Origin: Flavobacteriaceae bacterium
GTDB taxonomy: Bacteria; Bacteroidota; Bacteroidia; Flavobacteriales; Flavobacteriaceae
Direction of reading: 5' to 3'
Length of the DNA stretch: 64,000 nt
Assembly: GCA_021648755.1 (NCBI GenBank)
Contig: JAKISG010000009.1
Span: forward strand, 1-64,000
Shown here: one piece after another, positions 17,269 to 25,720 of the stretch
Layout of the letters: the number at the start of each line of letters is the position of its first letter
Position numbering within the stretch: the stretch's first letter is position 1
Notes under the pieces: generated by a model
Seen by the model: only the letters and a program-made list of their open reading frames with translations
Databases searched by the model: none
What the model was told of the DNA's origin: nothing
Made by a program: the position numbers and the translations under genes

Positions 17269-17637
17269 CTATTTTTTAGGTTTTTTAGATTTCAATTTTT
17301 CAATTTTATTAAGCGCCTTAACTAAAGTTTCATGTAACTTAATATGCTTTCTTTGCAGGTCTAATAAATTTTTTTTATAAATATTTTTATAGAGATTGTT
17401 TTCTTCTCTTACAAAATCAAACTCACTTCCCTCTCCAGAAACTAAATCGCCTTCATTAAAAAGTATATAGTTTAGATTTAAATCAGGATAATTTTCACGT
17501 ATTTTTTTTACTAAATCAATGTTAAAAGACTTTCCTTGTCTCAAAAACCCATTAGAAACTCCACATGTTCTTGAAAATTTATCTTGACTTATCTTTTTGG
17601 TTTTAAGGTACTTAATTATTTTTTCTTTGGCTGTCAT
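17269..17637 (-). CDS. Small helix-turn-helix protein
   Basis: The 122-residue protein has an N-terminal helix-turn-helix pattern (KEKIIKYLKTKKISQDKFSR, then CGVSNGFL), like XRE/Cro-type repressors, and then NLNYILFNEGD, seen in phage-type repressors of Bacteroidetes. The C-terminal half is a lysine-rich, probably coiled helix (about 80-122). It lies at the edge of a gene-poor kilobase next to tRNA-Val, converging with the dihydroorotase homologue. It may be the survivor of a lost element; its target is unknown. Confidence 0.65.
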   Translation of the reverse strand: MTAKEKIIKYLKTKKISQDKFSRTCGVSNGFLRQGKSFNIDLVKKIRENYPDLNLNYILFNEGDLVSGEGSEFDFVREENNLYKNIYKKNLLDLQRKHIKLHETLVKALNKIEKLKSKKPKK

Positions 17638-17810
17638 AAAAATATTTAAAAAAAGTATAAATATTCAATATATTTATATTTACTTTGCATTGTTAAACTA
17701 TCAGCAATATATAAACAATAAATTGAATAAACAATATTATTTTTTTTAAAAATAATTTAATTAATATTTCAAAATAGTGCTCTATGCAATAAATCTATTT
17801 TAAAGTTAAA

Positions 17811-17873
17811 GGCATGGAAATCCCTCTGTTTCTGTGCCCCCTCTACATACTATTATGTAGAGGGTTATTTTTT
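17811..17873 (+). ncRNA. Putative structured RNA: two hairpins, the second a terminator
   Basis: Hairpin 1 pairs 17811-17820 (GGCATGGAAA) with 17829-17838 (TTTCTGTGCC): ten pairs, two of them G-U, which hold only in plus-strand RNA. Hairpin 2 pairs 17839-17849 (CCCTCTACATA) with 17854-17864 (TATGTAGAGGG), eleven perfect pairs round a four-base loop, then TTATTTTTT, a rho-independent terminator. The hairpin-1 loop holds CCCTCT (17822-17827), the same six bases as the start of the hairpin-2 left arm, so it could pair instead with AGAGGG (17859-17864). No convincing protein gene overlaps it. It may be a small RNA or an attenuator. No Rfam family was assigned. Confidence 0.6.
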
Positions 17874-18456
17874 GCTCTAAAAAAAAATGCACAACGGGTA
17901 AAATATATATTCAAAAACAAGCCATTAATAGAGCTCTCTTTTAGCACAATAAAAAGACAATGGGTTTGCTACATTATGACAAAAAAATCTATATAAAGAG
18001 CCTCGGGTTTATCTTCATCGCCTACAACTTAAAAAGAATAATGAATATTATTAAAATTAATGAATTGATAAGTATGTTTGCCATCTTACTCCATATTCAG
18101 TTCTAAAGTTAGTATAAAACGTTTTAAAACTATTTTTTTAAAATTAAATTCTCTGAAAAATGAAATTATAAAAAATTTACAATTTTTGATTTTTAAGAAA
18201 AATAGGACTCCTTTTGAAAATAAATATAAATTTAATGACGTTTTTAGATAGACTGTTGTCGTTGTGTGTAATGTAAGAAAAACCGATGATATTTAAGCGA
18301 GTATTAGAGAGATAGGTTGACTGAAAATAAATTTTAGGAACTATTTGGCTTGGTTATGAGGAGGATTATTTCGCCTTGATTATTCTAATTAACATAACCA
18401 CTAATGGGCTTTGGAATAAATAAAACACTACACAAAAAAGGAATAATTTTGTAATT
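17874..18456. other. Gene-poor AT-rich stretch
   Basis: No protein, RNA or repeat that I can support was found in these 583 bases. Short open frames are present but look random. Just before 18457 the sequence has two TAATTTTG-like boxes (around 18443-18459), which resemble -7 promoter elements and could have served the gene fragment that follows. Confidence 0.5.
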
Positions 18457-18590
18457 TTGCAACAAGTGGAAAAAATTGGAGATATAAAAATTCGAGTTAT
18501 CGGAAAATCAGGAAATAATGAATTGAAACCTGATAATTATGGTAAAACATTACATCTAGTGTTATTAATAGAACTATTTGAAATATTTAA
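18457..18590 (+). pseudogene. 5' fragment of a conserved hypothetical gene
   Basis: From a TTG at 18457 the frame reads QQVEKIGDIKIRVIGKSGNN and ELKPDNY, which looks like the N-terminus of a bacterial hypothetical family (pattern KIGDI.I...G..GN..L.P.NYDI). Similarity stops at DNY; the following residues are AT-rich run-on that continues into the tRNA terminator and the tRNA itself. It is best read as the truncated start of a gene, cut near the 3' side of tRNA-Val. The family memory is weak. Confidence 0.4.
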
Positions 18591-18626
18591 AAAAAACTTT
18601 AAAAATTTAATTTTAAAGTTTTTTTT
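18591..18626 (-). terminator. Rho-independent terminator downstream of tRNA-Val
   Basis: The arms 18591-18604 (AAAAAACTTTAAAA) and 18611-18624 (TTTTAAAGTTTTTT) are perfect 14-base complements around a six-base loop. It begins a few bases after the tRNA 3' end on the minus strand and could also act on plus-strand transcripts. Confidence 0.65.
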
Positions 18627-18627
18627 G

Positions 18628-18702
18628 TGGGCGATGAGGGATTCGAACCCCCGACCCCCTCGGTGTAAACGAGGTGCTCTGAACCAACTGAGCTAATCGC
18701 CC
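18628..18702 (-). tRNA. tRNA-Val (anticodon TAC)
   Basis: The minus strand gives a complete 75-base cloverleaf: acceptor stem GGGCGAT / ATCGCCC with discriminator A, D-arm AGCTCAGTTGGT..AGAGC, anticodon stem CCTCG / CGAGG around TTTACAC with anticodon TAC, and the T-arm with GGTTCGAATCC. CCA is not encoded. It sits 81 bases after folC on the same strand and is followed at once by a strong terminator. Confidence 0.97.
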
Positions 18703-18783
18703 TAATATTGCAAACCATCTCAAGGTAAGCGGATGCAAATATAGATGAGTTTTTTATTCTGACAAACATTTTTTTAAAAAAAA

Positions 18784-20043
18784 TTAAATAATTTCTGCAA
18801 CTACAAATGTACTACCTCCAATAAAGACGATATCATTATTAGTTGCGTTTTTTAGAGCTAATTTATAGGCCTTATTTACAGTTATATATTCTTCACCTTT
18901 TAGATTGTAGGTTAGTGCTTTTTTTCTTAAAACTTGACTATCTAAACCTCTAGGTATATTTGGTTTACAAAAATAATAAGTTGCTTTTTTAGGAAATAAG
19001 GGTAAAATAGTACTTAAGTCTTTATCATTTAAAACACCTAAAACTATGTGTAGGTTATCATATTTTTCTTTATTTAATTGGTTTAATACATAAGTTAAAC
19101 CTTCTTTGTTATGTGCCGTATCACAAATTACTTTTGGGTTTTTATTTAATAGTTGCCACCTACCCTGTAGGTTTGTATTATTAACAACATTTAATAAGCC
19201 ATTTTTAATTGTTATTGTCTGGATATTGTATTTCAATTTATTTAAAACTAAACAGGTTTTAATTGCTGTTTTAACATTTTTTAATTGGTAGTTACCTAAT
19301 AAATCGGTTTTATAATTTGGCAACTCTTCTTCTGAAGCATAAAAAATTTCACTATTTGTTGCTTTTGCTTTTTGTTGAAATACTACGAAAGTTTCTTTTT
19401 GTTTTTCGCCAATGATTACAGGAATGTTTTTTTTGATTATTCCTGCTTTTTCAAAAGCAATTTTTTCTAAAGTATTGCCTAGCATTTGTGTGTGTTCTAA
19501 ACCTATGTTAGTAATAACAGAAACTATTGGCGTAATTATATTAGTGGAGTCTAATCTTCCGCCAAGACCAACTTCAATAATTGCAAAATCTACTTCTTTT
19601 TTTGCAAAGTATTCAAAAGCTAGACCAACTGTCATTTCAAAAAAAGACAATTGTTGTTTTTCTAAAAAATCTTTATTTTTTTTAATAAAATTATAAACAT
19701 ATTTTTTTTTAATGGTCTTTCCATTAATACGAATACGTTCTGTAAAATCTTTTAAATGCGGTGAAGTGTATAAACCTACTTTAAAGCCTGCCTCTTGTAA
19801 CACAGAAGCAATCATATGACTAGTTGAGCCTTTGCCATTTGTGCCAGTAACATGAATTGATTTGAATTTTTTCTCAGGACTGTCTAAGTGTTTAGAAAAA
19901 GCCCGTATATTGGTTAAGTCTTTTTTTAAAGCTTTTTTTCCTTGCCTTTGGTACATTGGCAGTTTGGAAAACATCCAGTTTAGAGTTTGTTGGTATCCTG
20001 TAGTTTTTGATTTTTGATTTTTACGTTTTGAATTTAGTTTCAT
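18784..20043 (-). CDS. folC: Bifunctional dihydrofolate synthase / folylpolyglutamate synthase
   Basis: FolC adds glutamate to dihydropteroate and to folates, using ATP, in the cytoplasm. The 419-residue protein has the Mur-ligase-type P-loop VTGTNGKGSTSH near 64-75, TSPHLKDFTERI, an omega-loop region, and the C-terminal domain with DTAHNKEG and IFVGGS-like VFIGGST. The N-terminal LNWMFSKLPMYQRQGK is typical of the family. Its ATG overlaps the tonB stop (TAATG), so it is the last gene of the exbB-exbD-tonB-folC operon and translationally coupled. Confidence 0.95.
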   Translation of the reverse strand: MKLNSKRKNQKSKTTGYQQTLNWMFSKLPMYQRQGKKALKKDLTNIRAFSKHLDSPEKKFKSIHVTGTNGKGSTSHMIASVLQEAGFKVGLYTSPHLKDFTERIRINGKTIKKKYVYNFIKKNKDFLEKQQLSFFEMTVGLAFEYFAKKEVDFAIIEVGLGGRLDSTNIITPIVSVITNIGLEHTQMLGNTLEKIAFEKAGIIKKNIPVIIGEKQKETFVVFQQKAKATNSEIFYASEEELPNYKTDLLGNYQLKNVKTAIKTCLVLNKLKYNIQTITIKNGLLNVVNNTNLQGRWQLLNKNPKVICDTAHNKEGLTYVLNQLNKEKYDNLHIVLGVLNDKDLSTILPLFPKKATYYFCKPNIPRGLDSQVLRKKALTYNLKGEEYITVNKAYKLALKNATNNDIVFIGGSTFVVAEII

Positions 20044-20885
20044 TACTCACCAAGACTAAAATTGACAACAACAAAACCTGTTTGTGTTACTGGTGCTTTA
20101 GAGTCAGCATTAAAACGATAAGACATTGCTGTTTTTTTTGCAGCAGCATTTAAGCAGGGGTTATCACTTTGTTGAATGGTAGTTTTGGCAACTTTACCAC
20201 TATTGTTTACAAATATTTTTACCACAACTTTACCTTCTTCATTACAATCTTGCGGAAATTTCTTATTAGATTTCTTATTTCTACCATTTAATCCGTAACC
20301 AGATCCTGTACCACTTCCGCCACCATAATAACTGCTAGCATATGGATTACCGTTAATATCTCCTTGGTTACCATTGGTATTAGAATCACCATCACCATTA
20401 TTTGAGTTGCCATCGTTAGATTCGCCATTTAAAATACTATTTAAAGCATCAGTTGTGGCTTGATCTGGTTTGGGCTTTGACTTTGGCTTTGTAGGTTTTG
20501 TTACTGGTTTTGTTGGTTCTGAGATAGGCTTAGTTGGTTCTGTTACTGGTTTGTTGTTTACAACTGGCGCTTCTTCTATGTCTTGTGTAACAAGTTCTTC
20601 TATTGTTTCTTGCGGAATATCTTCTGTTTGTTCTTCAACTTCCTCTTCTTCTTGTTCTTCCTCTTGTTCTTGTTGAGTTTCAGGTGTTGTTTTAACATCT
20701 TCGATTGAGGTTGTATTGTCTCCTTGACCTGCATCTGTATAGCCAAAGTTAATTTCAACGCCATATTCATCTGGCGGATCTTTATAATCTAAGCCAAATA
20801 CAAATAACAACAATAGTAATAATACCATAATAATAGTTGTTATTACTGCTGCTTTTTTTTTAGGTATGGTATTTAGAAATTGCAT
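20043..20885 (-). CDS. tonB: TonB-family energy transducer
   Basis: TonB links the inner-membrane ExbB/ExbD motor to outer-membrane receptors. The 280-residue protein has one N-terminal membrane helix (about 13-31), an acidic Glu/Gln-rich stretch (about 70-105), a tandem proline-rich rod of KPxxEPTKP-type repeats (about 112-145), an Asn/Gly-rich linker, and a C-terminal domain with GKVVVKIFVNNSGKV and the last strand GFVVVNFSLGE. The two cysteines in the C-terminal domain could pair. It follows exbD by about 40 bases and overlaps folC by one base. Confidence 0.88.
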   Translation of the reverse strand: MQFLNTIPKKKAAVITTIIMVLLLLLLFVFGLDYKDPPDEYGVEINFGYTDAGQGDNTTSIEDVKTTPETQQEQEEEQEEEEVEEQTEDIPQETIEELVTQDIEEAPVVNNKPVTEPTKPISEPTKPVTKPTKPKSKPKPDQATTDALNSILNGESNDGNSNNGDGDSNTNGNQGDINGNPYASSYYGGGSGTGSGYGLNGRNKKSNKKFPQDCNEEGKVVVKIFVNNSGKVAKTTIQQSDNPCLNAAAKKTAMSYRFNADSKAPVTQTGFVVVNFSLGE

Positions 20886-20924
20886 TACATATTTATTTTT
20901 CTCAAATTAAAAGTCAAAATATTT

Positions 20925-21317
20925 TTATTTTGACCTTACGGCTAAAGATGATTTTATTCGGTTTCTATTTGCAATATCCATCACAAAAACAGCATTTTTC
21001 ATAGCTACATTTTCTTCAACTCTAAGTGTAATGGTTCTACCAATGCTTTTACCTACTTTTGCTAATATTTCTCTTTCTAGTTGATTTTTTTTAACTTTTT
21101 TGCGGTCAACAAAGTACTCTAAATTTTTATTAATACTTACTGTTACACTCTTACTTTGTGTAGTTTTACTAGATGATTTTGGTAATAATAAATCAATTGC
21201 TTCTGCTGAAACTAAGGTAGATGCAATCATAAAAAAGATTAATAATAAAAATACAATATCTGTCATTGAAGACATACTGAATTCTGGTGTTATTTTATTT
21301 CTTCCTCTGATGTTCAT
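20925..21317 (-). CDS. exbD: Biopolymer transport protein ExbD/TolR
   Basis: ExbD is the proton-channel partner of ExbB. The protein has one membrane helix with the functional aspartate in MTDIVFLLLIFFM (about D20), then a periplasmic domain with the VSINKNLEYFVD strand. I chose the ATG at 21317 (MNIRGRNKITPEFSMSSM), giving about 130 residues, which matches homologues; an upstream TTG at 21353 would add twelve residues not typical of the family. It lies between exbB and tonB on the same strand. Confidence 0.93.
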   Translation of the reverse strand: MNIRGRNKITPEFSMSSMTDIVFLLLIFFMIASTLVSAEAIDLLLPKSSSKTTQSKSVTVSINKNLEYFVDRKKVKKNQLEREILAKVGKSIGRTITLRVEENVAMKNAVFVMDIANRNRIKSSLAVRSK

Positions 21318-21358
21318 TTTTAGGTTATTTAGTTTTTGACTGTCTTTGAACAATTATA

Positions 21359-22057
21359 CTACACAGGTTCGTTTAATAGGTCTAGAAATTCAACAGATTG
21401 TGCTTCCATTTGATATACTACTTTATTGGTTTTTACTACCAAATGATTATATGTTATGTATGCTATAATACCGACTACTAAACCACCAACAGTTGTTGTC
21501 ATTGCTGTATATAATCCATCAGCCATTGTTTTAATATCTATGGAGCCTCCTGCATTTGCAATTTCAAAAATGGATAAAATCATTCCGATTACTGTTCCTA
21601 AAAACCCTATCATTGGCGCTACACCAGAAATAGTTGCTAAAACACTTACGTTTTTTTCTAAACGGTAAATTTCTAACCTTCCTGCATTTTCTATAGCGGT
21701 ATTTATATCTTCTAGAGGTTTTCCTATTCTTGAAATCCCTTTTTCTATCAGTCTTGCGGTACTTGATTTTGTTTGTTGTGCACAAAGCATTTTTGCGGCA
21801 TCTATTTTTCCTCTTAAAACATTATCTTTTATTTGACTCATAAAATTACGATCTACTTTTGAAGCCGCTTTTATAGCAAAAAGTCTTTCGAAATAAAGAA
21901 AAGTAGCAATAATTAAAAGCACAAATAATAGGGTCATAATTATTTTTCCGCCAAGACCTCCTTCCATAATTAAATTATATACTGAAAGTGTTTTTTTGTT
22001 ATCTACTGCTTCTTGAAGTAGTGTTTTTTTAGTTTGTAAAAAAATAAAAAGATTCAT
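21359..22057 (-). CDS. exbB: MotA/TolQ/ExbB proton channel protein
   Basis: This is the proton channel of the TonB motor. The 232-residue protein has three membrane segments: about 38-55 (IIMTLLFVLLIIATFLY), about 138-160 (VAPMIGFLGTVIGMILSIF) and about 185-210 (TAMTTTVGGLVVGIIAYITY), with the usual cytoplasmic loop between the first and second. The GTVIGM and TTVGLxV-like signatures identify the family. It is the first gene of the operon, followed by exbD, tonB and folC. Confidence 0.93.
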   Translation of the reverse strand: MNLFIFLQTKKTLLQEAVDNKKTLSVYNLIMEGGLGGKIIMTLLFVLLIIATFLYFERLFAIKAASKVDRNFMSQIKDNVLRGKIDAAKMLCAQQTKSSTARLIEKGISRIGKPLEDINTAIENAGRLEIYRLEKNVSVLATISGVAPMIGFLGTVIGMILSIFEIANAGGSIDIKTMADGLYTAMTTTVGGLVVGIIAYITYNHLVVKTNKVVYQMEAQSVEFLDLLNEPV

Positions 22058-22227
22058 ATTGTGTTTTTAATTTATGTAATTTTAAACGATTGTTTTTTAT
22101 ATGTATTGTTTTAAGGAGACCTTAATTAATTTTTTTACGCTAATGTGCTTTGCAATTAAAAAAAACAAAGATAAGAATTAAGATGTAAATAAATTATAAA
22201 GTCAATTTATTTACTAAAATATTAATT

Positions 22228-24858
22228 TCATATCGTTTTTAAACTTTCTTCTAAAGTTTTAATTTTTACAAGAGCGTCAGCTTCTTTTTTTCTTTCAATT
22301 AAAATTACTTTTTCTGGTGCGTTGTTCACAAAACGTTCATTAGATAGTTTTTTTTGAACACCAATTAAAAAACCTTTAGTGTATTTTAATTCTTCTTCTA
22401 ATTTTTTTTTCTCTGCTTCTATATCTATATTTTCGCTAAACGGAATGTAATATGCATTAGATTTTACTCTAAAAGAGATTGCATTTTCTACTTTTTGGGT
22501 AACTGTTGAAAATACAGATATATTACATAACTTAGAAATCACTGTATTAAAATTAGAAGTTACATCCTCATTTTTAAGTATAAATAAATTTATTTTTTCT
22601 TTAAAAGCAATGTTTTTTTCTTTACGAATATTTCGTACTGCAGTAACTACCTCTGAAAAATAATCAAAATCGTTTATTAAATTTGTATCAAAAGTAGTCT
22701 TAATAGGGTAGTCTGAAATAATTAAGGCAGTCTCTTTTGTTCGTGTCTTTATATGTTGCCAAATTTCTTCGGTTAAAAATGGCATAAACGGATGTAATAT
22801 TTTTATATTATCTTCTAAAAATGTAATTGTTTCTTTATAAGTTACAGCATCTATTGGTTGTCCAAAAGCGGGTTTAATCATTTCTAAATACCAAGAAGAA
22901 AAATCGTTCCATATTAATTTATAGATTGCTGTAAGTGCATCTGAAAGTCTATATTTCTCAAATTGCTCATCTACAAAGTGTAAAACGGATTGAAATTTTA
23001 CTTTATACCATTCAATTGCAATTTTAGCGGTTTTAGGTTGTTCAATTATATCTGAAACTTCCCAAGATTTTATTAATCGAAAGCCATTCCATATTTTATT
23101 TGCAAAATTTCGACCTTGCGACATTAGTTGTTCATCAAACATTAAATCGTTTCCTGCTGCTGCAGACATTAATATCCCTGAACGAACACCGTCTGCTCCA
23201 TATGTTGCAATTAGATCTAATGGATCTGGTGAGTTACCTAAAGATTTAGACATTTTTTGGCGTTGTTTATCACGCACAATACCTGTTAGGTATACCTTCT
23301 TAAATGGCTTTTCGTTTCTAAATTCATATCCAGAAAATAACATTCGTGCCACCCAAAAGAATAAAATATCTGGACCTGTCACTAAATCGTTTGTTGGATA
23401 ATAATAATTTATCTCCTCATTTTCGGGTTCATTAATACCGTTAAAAACTGAAATTGGCCATAACCATGATGAGAACCAAGTATCTAACACATCGTTATCT
23501 TGTACTAATTCTGTGGTTTTTAAATTTTGATTGTTCGTCTTTTTCTTTGCTAAAATAAGAGCTTCTTCTATATTATTTGCTACTACAAAATCATGTTGCC
23601 CATCTCCATAATAATAAGCAGGAATTCTTTGTCCCCAAAATAGTTGACGTGAAATATTCCAATCTCTAATATTTTCTAGCCAATGTTTATAAGTTGCTTC
23701 AAACTTATTTGGTATTAGTTCTACTTCTTTCGTTTCTAAAACTGCTTTTTTTGCTGGCTCTACCAGTTTTTCCATTTTTAAAAACCATTGTTCTGAAATT
23801 TTGGGTTCTATAACAGCTTTAGTTCTTTCACTGGTTCCTACTTTATGTATATGATTTTCGGTTTTAACTAAAACGCCTAACTCTTCTAATTCTTTAACAA
23901 TTTCTTTTCTTACTACAAAGCGGTCTTTACCTTTATAATGTAATCCGTAATTATTTAAAGTAGCATCATCATTAAAGATATCTATCACTTCTAATTGGTG
24001 CTTCTCCCCTATTACTTTATCATTTGGATCGTGAGCAGGTGTTATTTTTAAACTACCTGTACCAAACTCCATATCTACATAATCATCTTCTATAATAGGT
24101 ATTACTCTATTAGATATAGGTACAATAGCCTTTTTACCTTTTAAATGTTTAAATCGTTCATCATTTGGGTTTACACAAATTGCAACATCTCCTAAAATAG
24201 TTTCTGGTCTTGTAGTTGCAATTTGAATATCATTTTCTTCGCCTTCAATTTTATAATTAATATAGTACAATTTTCCTTGACGTTCTTTAAAAATGACCTC
24301 TTCATCACTTAAAGTTGTCTTTGCTTCTGGATCCCAATTTACCATTCGGTATCCTTTATAGATATATCCTTTATTATAGAGGTCAATAAAAACTTTAATT
24401 ACCTGTTTAGACATATTATCTTCTAAAGTAAACTTTGTTCTATCCCAATCACAAGATGCTCCTAACTTTTGTAATTGTTTTAAAATGATACCTCCATATT
24501 TATCCGTCCATTCCCAAGCATGTTTTAAAAATTCTTCTCTCGATAAATCTTCTTTATTAATACCTTGTTCTTTTAATTTTGCGACTACTTTTGCTTCTGT
24601 AGCAATAGATGCATGATCGGTCCCTGGAACCCAGCAAGCATTAAACCCCAACATTCTAGAGCGTCTAATTAACACATCTTGTATGGTGTTGTTTAACATA
24701 TGCCCCATATGTAAAACCCCTGTAACATTTGGTGGTGGAATTACAATGGTATAAGGTTCTCTTTTATCTGGTTTAGAACTAAAATACTTATTTTCTAACC
24801 AGTATTTATACCATTTATTTTCTACATCTTTTGGATTATATTTTGTTGGAATATTCAT
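22228..24858 (-). CDS. valS: Valyl-tRNA synthetase
   Basis: ValRS charges tRNA-Val with valine and edits misactivated threonine. The 876-residue class I enzyme has the HIGH-type motif in PPPNVTGVLHMGHML (about 42-56), the CP1 editing domain (ATTRPETILGDVAI, about 215-228), KMSKSLGNSPDP near 535-545, the anticodon-binding helical domain, and a C-terminal coiled coil (about 815-876). Length is normal for bacterial ValRS. It is a single gene with its own TAAATTTG box. A tRNA-Val gene lies 3.5 kb downstream on the same strand. Confidence 0.97.
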   Translation of the reverse strand: MNIPTKYNPKDVENKWYKYWLENKYFSSKPDKREPYTIVIPPPNVTGVLHMGHMLNNTIQDVLIRRSRMLGFNACWVPGTDHASIATEAKVVAKLKEQGINKEDLSREEFLKHAWEWTDKYGGIILKQLQKLGASCDWDRTKFTLEDNMSKQVIKVFIDLYNKGYIYKGYRMVNWDPEAKTTLSDEEVIFKERQGKLYYINYKIEGEENDIQIATTRPETILGDVAICVNPNDERFKHLKGKKAIVPISNRVIPIIEDDYVDMEFGTGSLKITPAHDPNDKVIGEKHQLEVIDIFNDDATLNNYGLHYKGKDRFVVRKEIVKELEELGVLVKTENHIHKVGTSERTKAVIEPKISEQWFLKMEKLVEPAKKAVLETKEVELIPNKFEATYKHWLENIRDWNISRQLFWGQRIPAYYYGDGQHDFVVANNIEEALILAKKKTNNQNLKTTELVQDNDVLDTWFSSWLWPISVFNGINEPENEEINYYYPTNDLVTGPDILFFWVARMLFSGYEFRNEKPFKKVYLTGIVRDKQRQKMSKSLGNSPDPLDLIATYGADGVRSGILMSAAAGNDLMFDEQLMSQGRNFANKIWNGFRLIKSWEVSDIIEQPKTAKIAIEWYKVKFQSVLHFVDEQFEKYRLSDALTAIYKLIWNDFSSWYLEMIKPAFGQPIDAVTYKETITFLEDNIKILHPFMPFLTEEIWQHIKTRTKETALIISDYPIKTTFDTNLINDFDYFSEVVTAVRNIRKEKNIAFKEKINLFILKNEDVTSNFNTVISKLCNISVFSTVTQKVENAISFRVKSNAYYIPFSENIDIEAEKKKLEEELKYTKGFLIGVQKKLSNERFVNNAPEKVILIERKKEADALVKIKTLEESLKTI

Positions 24859-24894
24859 TTTGGTACGCTATTTGCTTTTCTAAAATTGAATGCG

Positions 24895-24902
24895 CAAATT
24901 TA
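24895..24902 (-). promoter_or_regulatory. -7 promoter box (TAAATTTG) for valS
   Basis: On the minus strand this reads TAAATTTG, a perfect TAnnTTTG match, 36 bases upstream of the valS ATG. A TTG at the -33 position is not apparent. Confidence 0.5.
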
Positions 24903-24967
24903 CAATTAATTTAACGTTTATAAATTAAAAAAATATACTAACTTTACACTTTTAAATTTACATACCA

Positions 24968-25441
24968 ATGAAAAAAATATCTATTCTATTATTTATCGGA
25001 GTTTTAGCAATTAGTGTTAATGCTCAAAAAAAAATAAAAAATTCTAATAGCGATGAATTTACCATAAAGGCAGATCCAAATGCTGGGATTTTTGAGTTTG
25101 AAACTGAAACTGTTGATTACGGTACAATTGTTCAAAATTCTGATGGCGCTCGTGCTTTTAAATTTACAAATGTTGGAAAATCACCAATAATTATAGCTAA
25201 AGCAAAAGGTAGTTGTGGCTGTACCGTACCTTCATGGCCTAAAAAACCTATTATGCCTGGAGAAACTGCTGAAATTGAAGTAAAATATACAACTAGTAAA
25301 TTAGGTAGAATTTCTAAAAGCATTACACTTTATTCTAATGCTTCAGAAAAAACAAAAATAATTAGAATTATCGGCAATGTTATAAAGGATGTCGATGAAA
25401 AATCTTTAGAAAAACCTAAAAGTATAATGTCTTCTAATTAA
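24968..25441 (+). CDS. Secreted DUF1573-domain protein
   Basis: The 157-residue protein has a signal peptide (MKKISILLFIGVLAISVNAQ) and one DUF1573 domain, an immunoglobulin-like fold marked by FKFTNVGKSPIIIAKAKGSC, GCTVPSWPKKPIMPGE, and a final strand with SITLYSNASE. Such proteins are very common exported proteins in Bacteroidetes; the biochemical role is unknown. It is divergent from valS and stands alone. Confidence 0.88.
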   Translation: MKKISILLFIGVLAISVNAQKKIKNSNSDEFTIKADPNAGIFEFETETVDYGTIVQNSDGARAFKFTNVGKSPIIIAKAKGSCGCTVPSWPKKPIMPGETAEIEVKYTTSKLGRISKSITLYSNASEKTKIIRIIGNVIKDVDEKSLEKPKSIMSSN

Positions 25442-25546
25442 AAATTAGGTTATTGACAAAACTAGATCTGAAGTTTTAGCTATTTTGAACTTGATCGATA
25501 AAATACAGTTAGGTCTAAAAAAATAATGCTACTAATTTATTTCTAA

Positions 25547-25653
25547 ACGCTAGTTATTTTAGGAGGTGGATTTGATGATAAAAATATAGTTATCGCTAAA
25601 TATGAAGATGATAGTTCTAGAAAAGCAACCTACAATCTAAAAATTCAAGTCTA
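25547..25653 (+). pseudogene. Short 3' gene fragment of unknown family
   Basis: An open strip of 34 codons after an in-frame stop reads TLVILGGGFDDKNIVIAKYE, continues to KATYNLKIQV and stops. The composition and clean stop look like the tail of a gene whose front half is lost. I cannot name the family, and chance cannot be excluded. Confidence 0.25.
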
Positions 25654-25720
25654 ATAAATTTCATTAACTTTTACGTATCTTAAGTAAGATTGTATATTTA
25701 CTCTATATATACTATTAATT

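Noticed and set aside
17814..17996. A 60-codon open frame across the two-hairpin element
   Set aside because: It covers both hairpins and the terminator and has no family-like sequence; the RNA structure explains the region better.
18457..18696. Reading the gene fragment as a full 79-residue protein
   Set aside because: The last third is translated tRNA-Val antisense (GFEPPTP-like sequence), a common artefact. Only the first part is kept, as a fragment.
20540..20660. Tandem repeats in tonB as a possible mobile or phase-variable element
   Set aside because: The repeats encode the proline-rich rod usual in TonB proteins and are imperfect at the DNA level, so slippage is not specially suggested.
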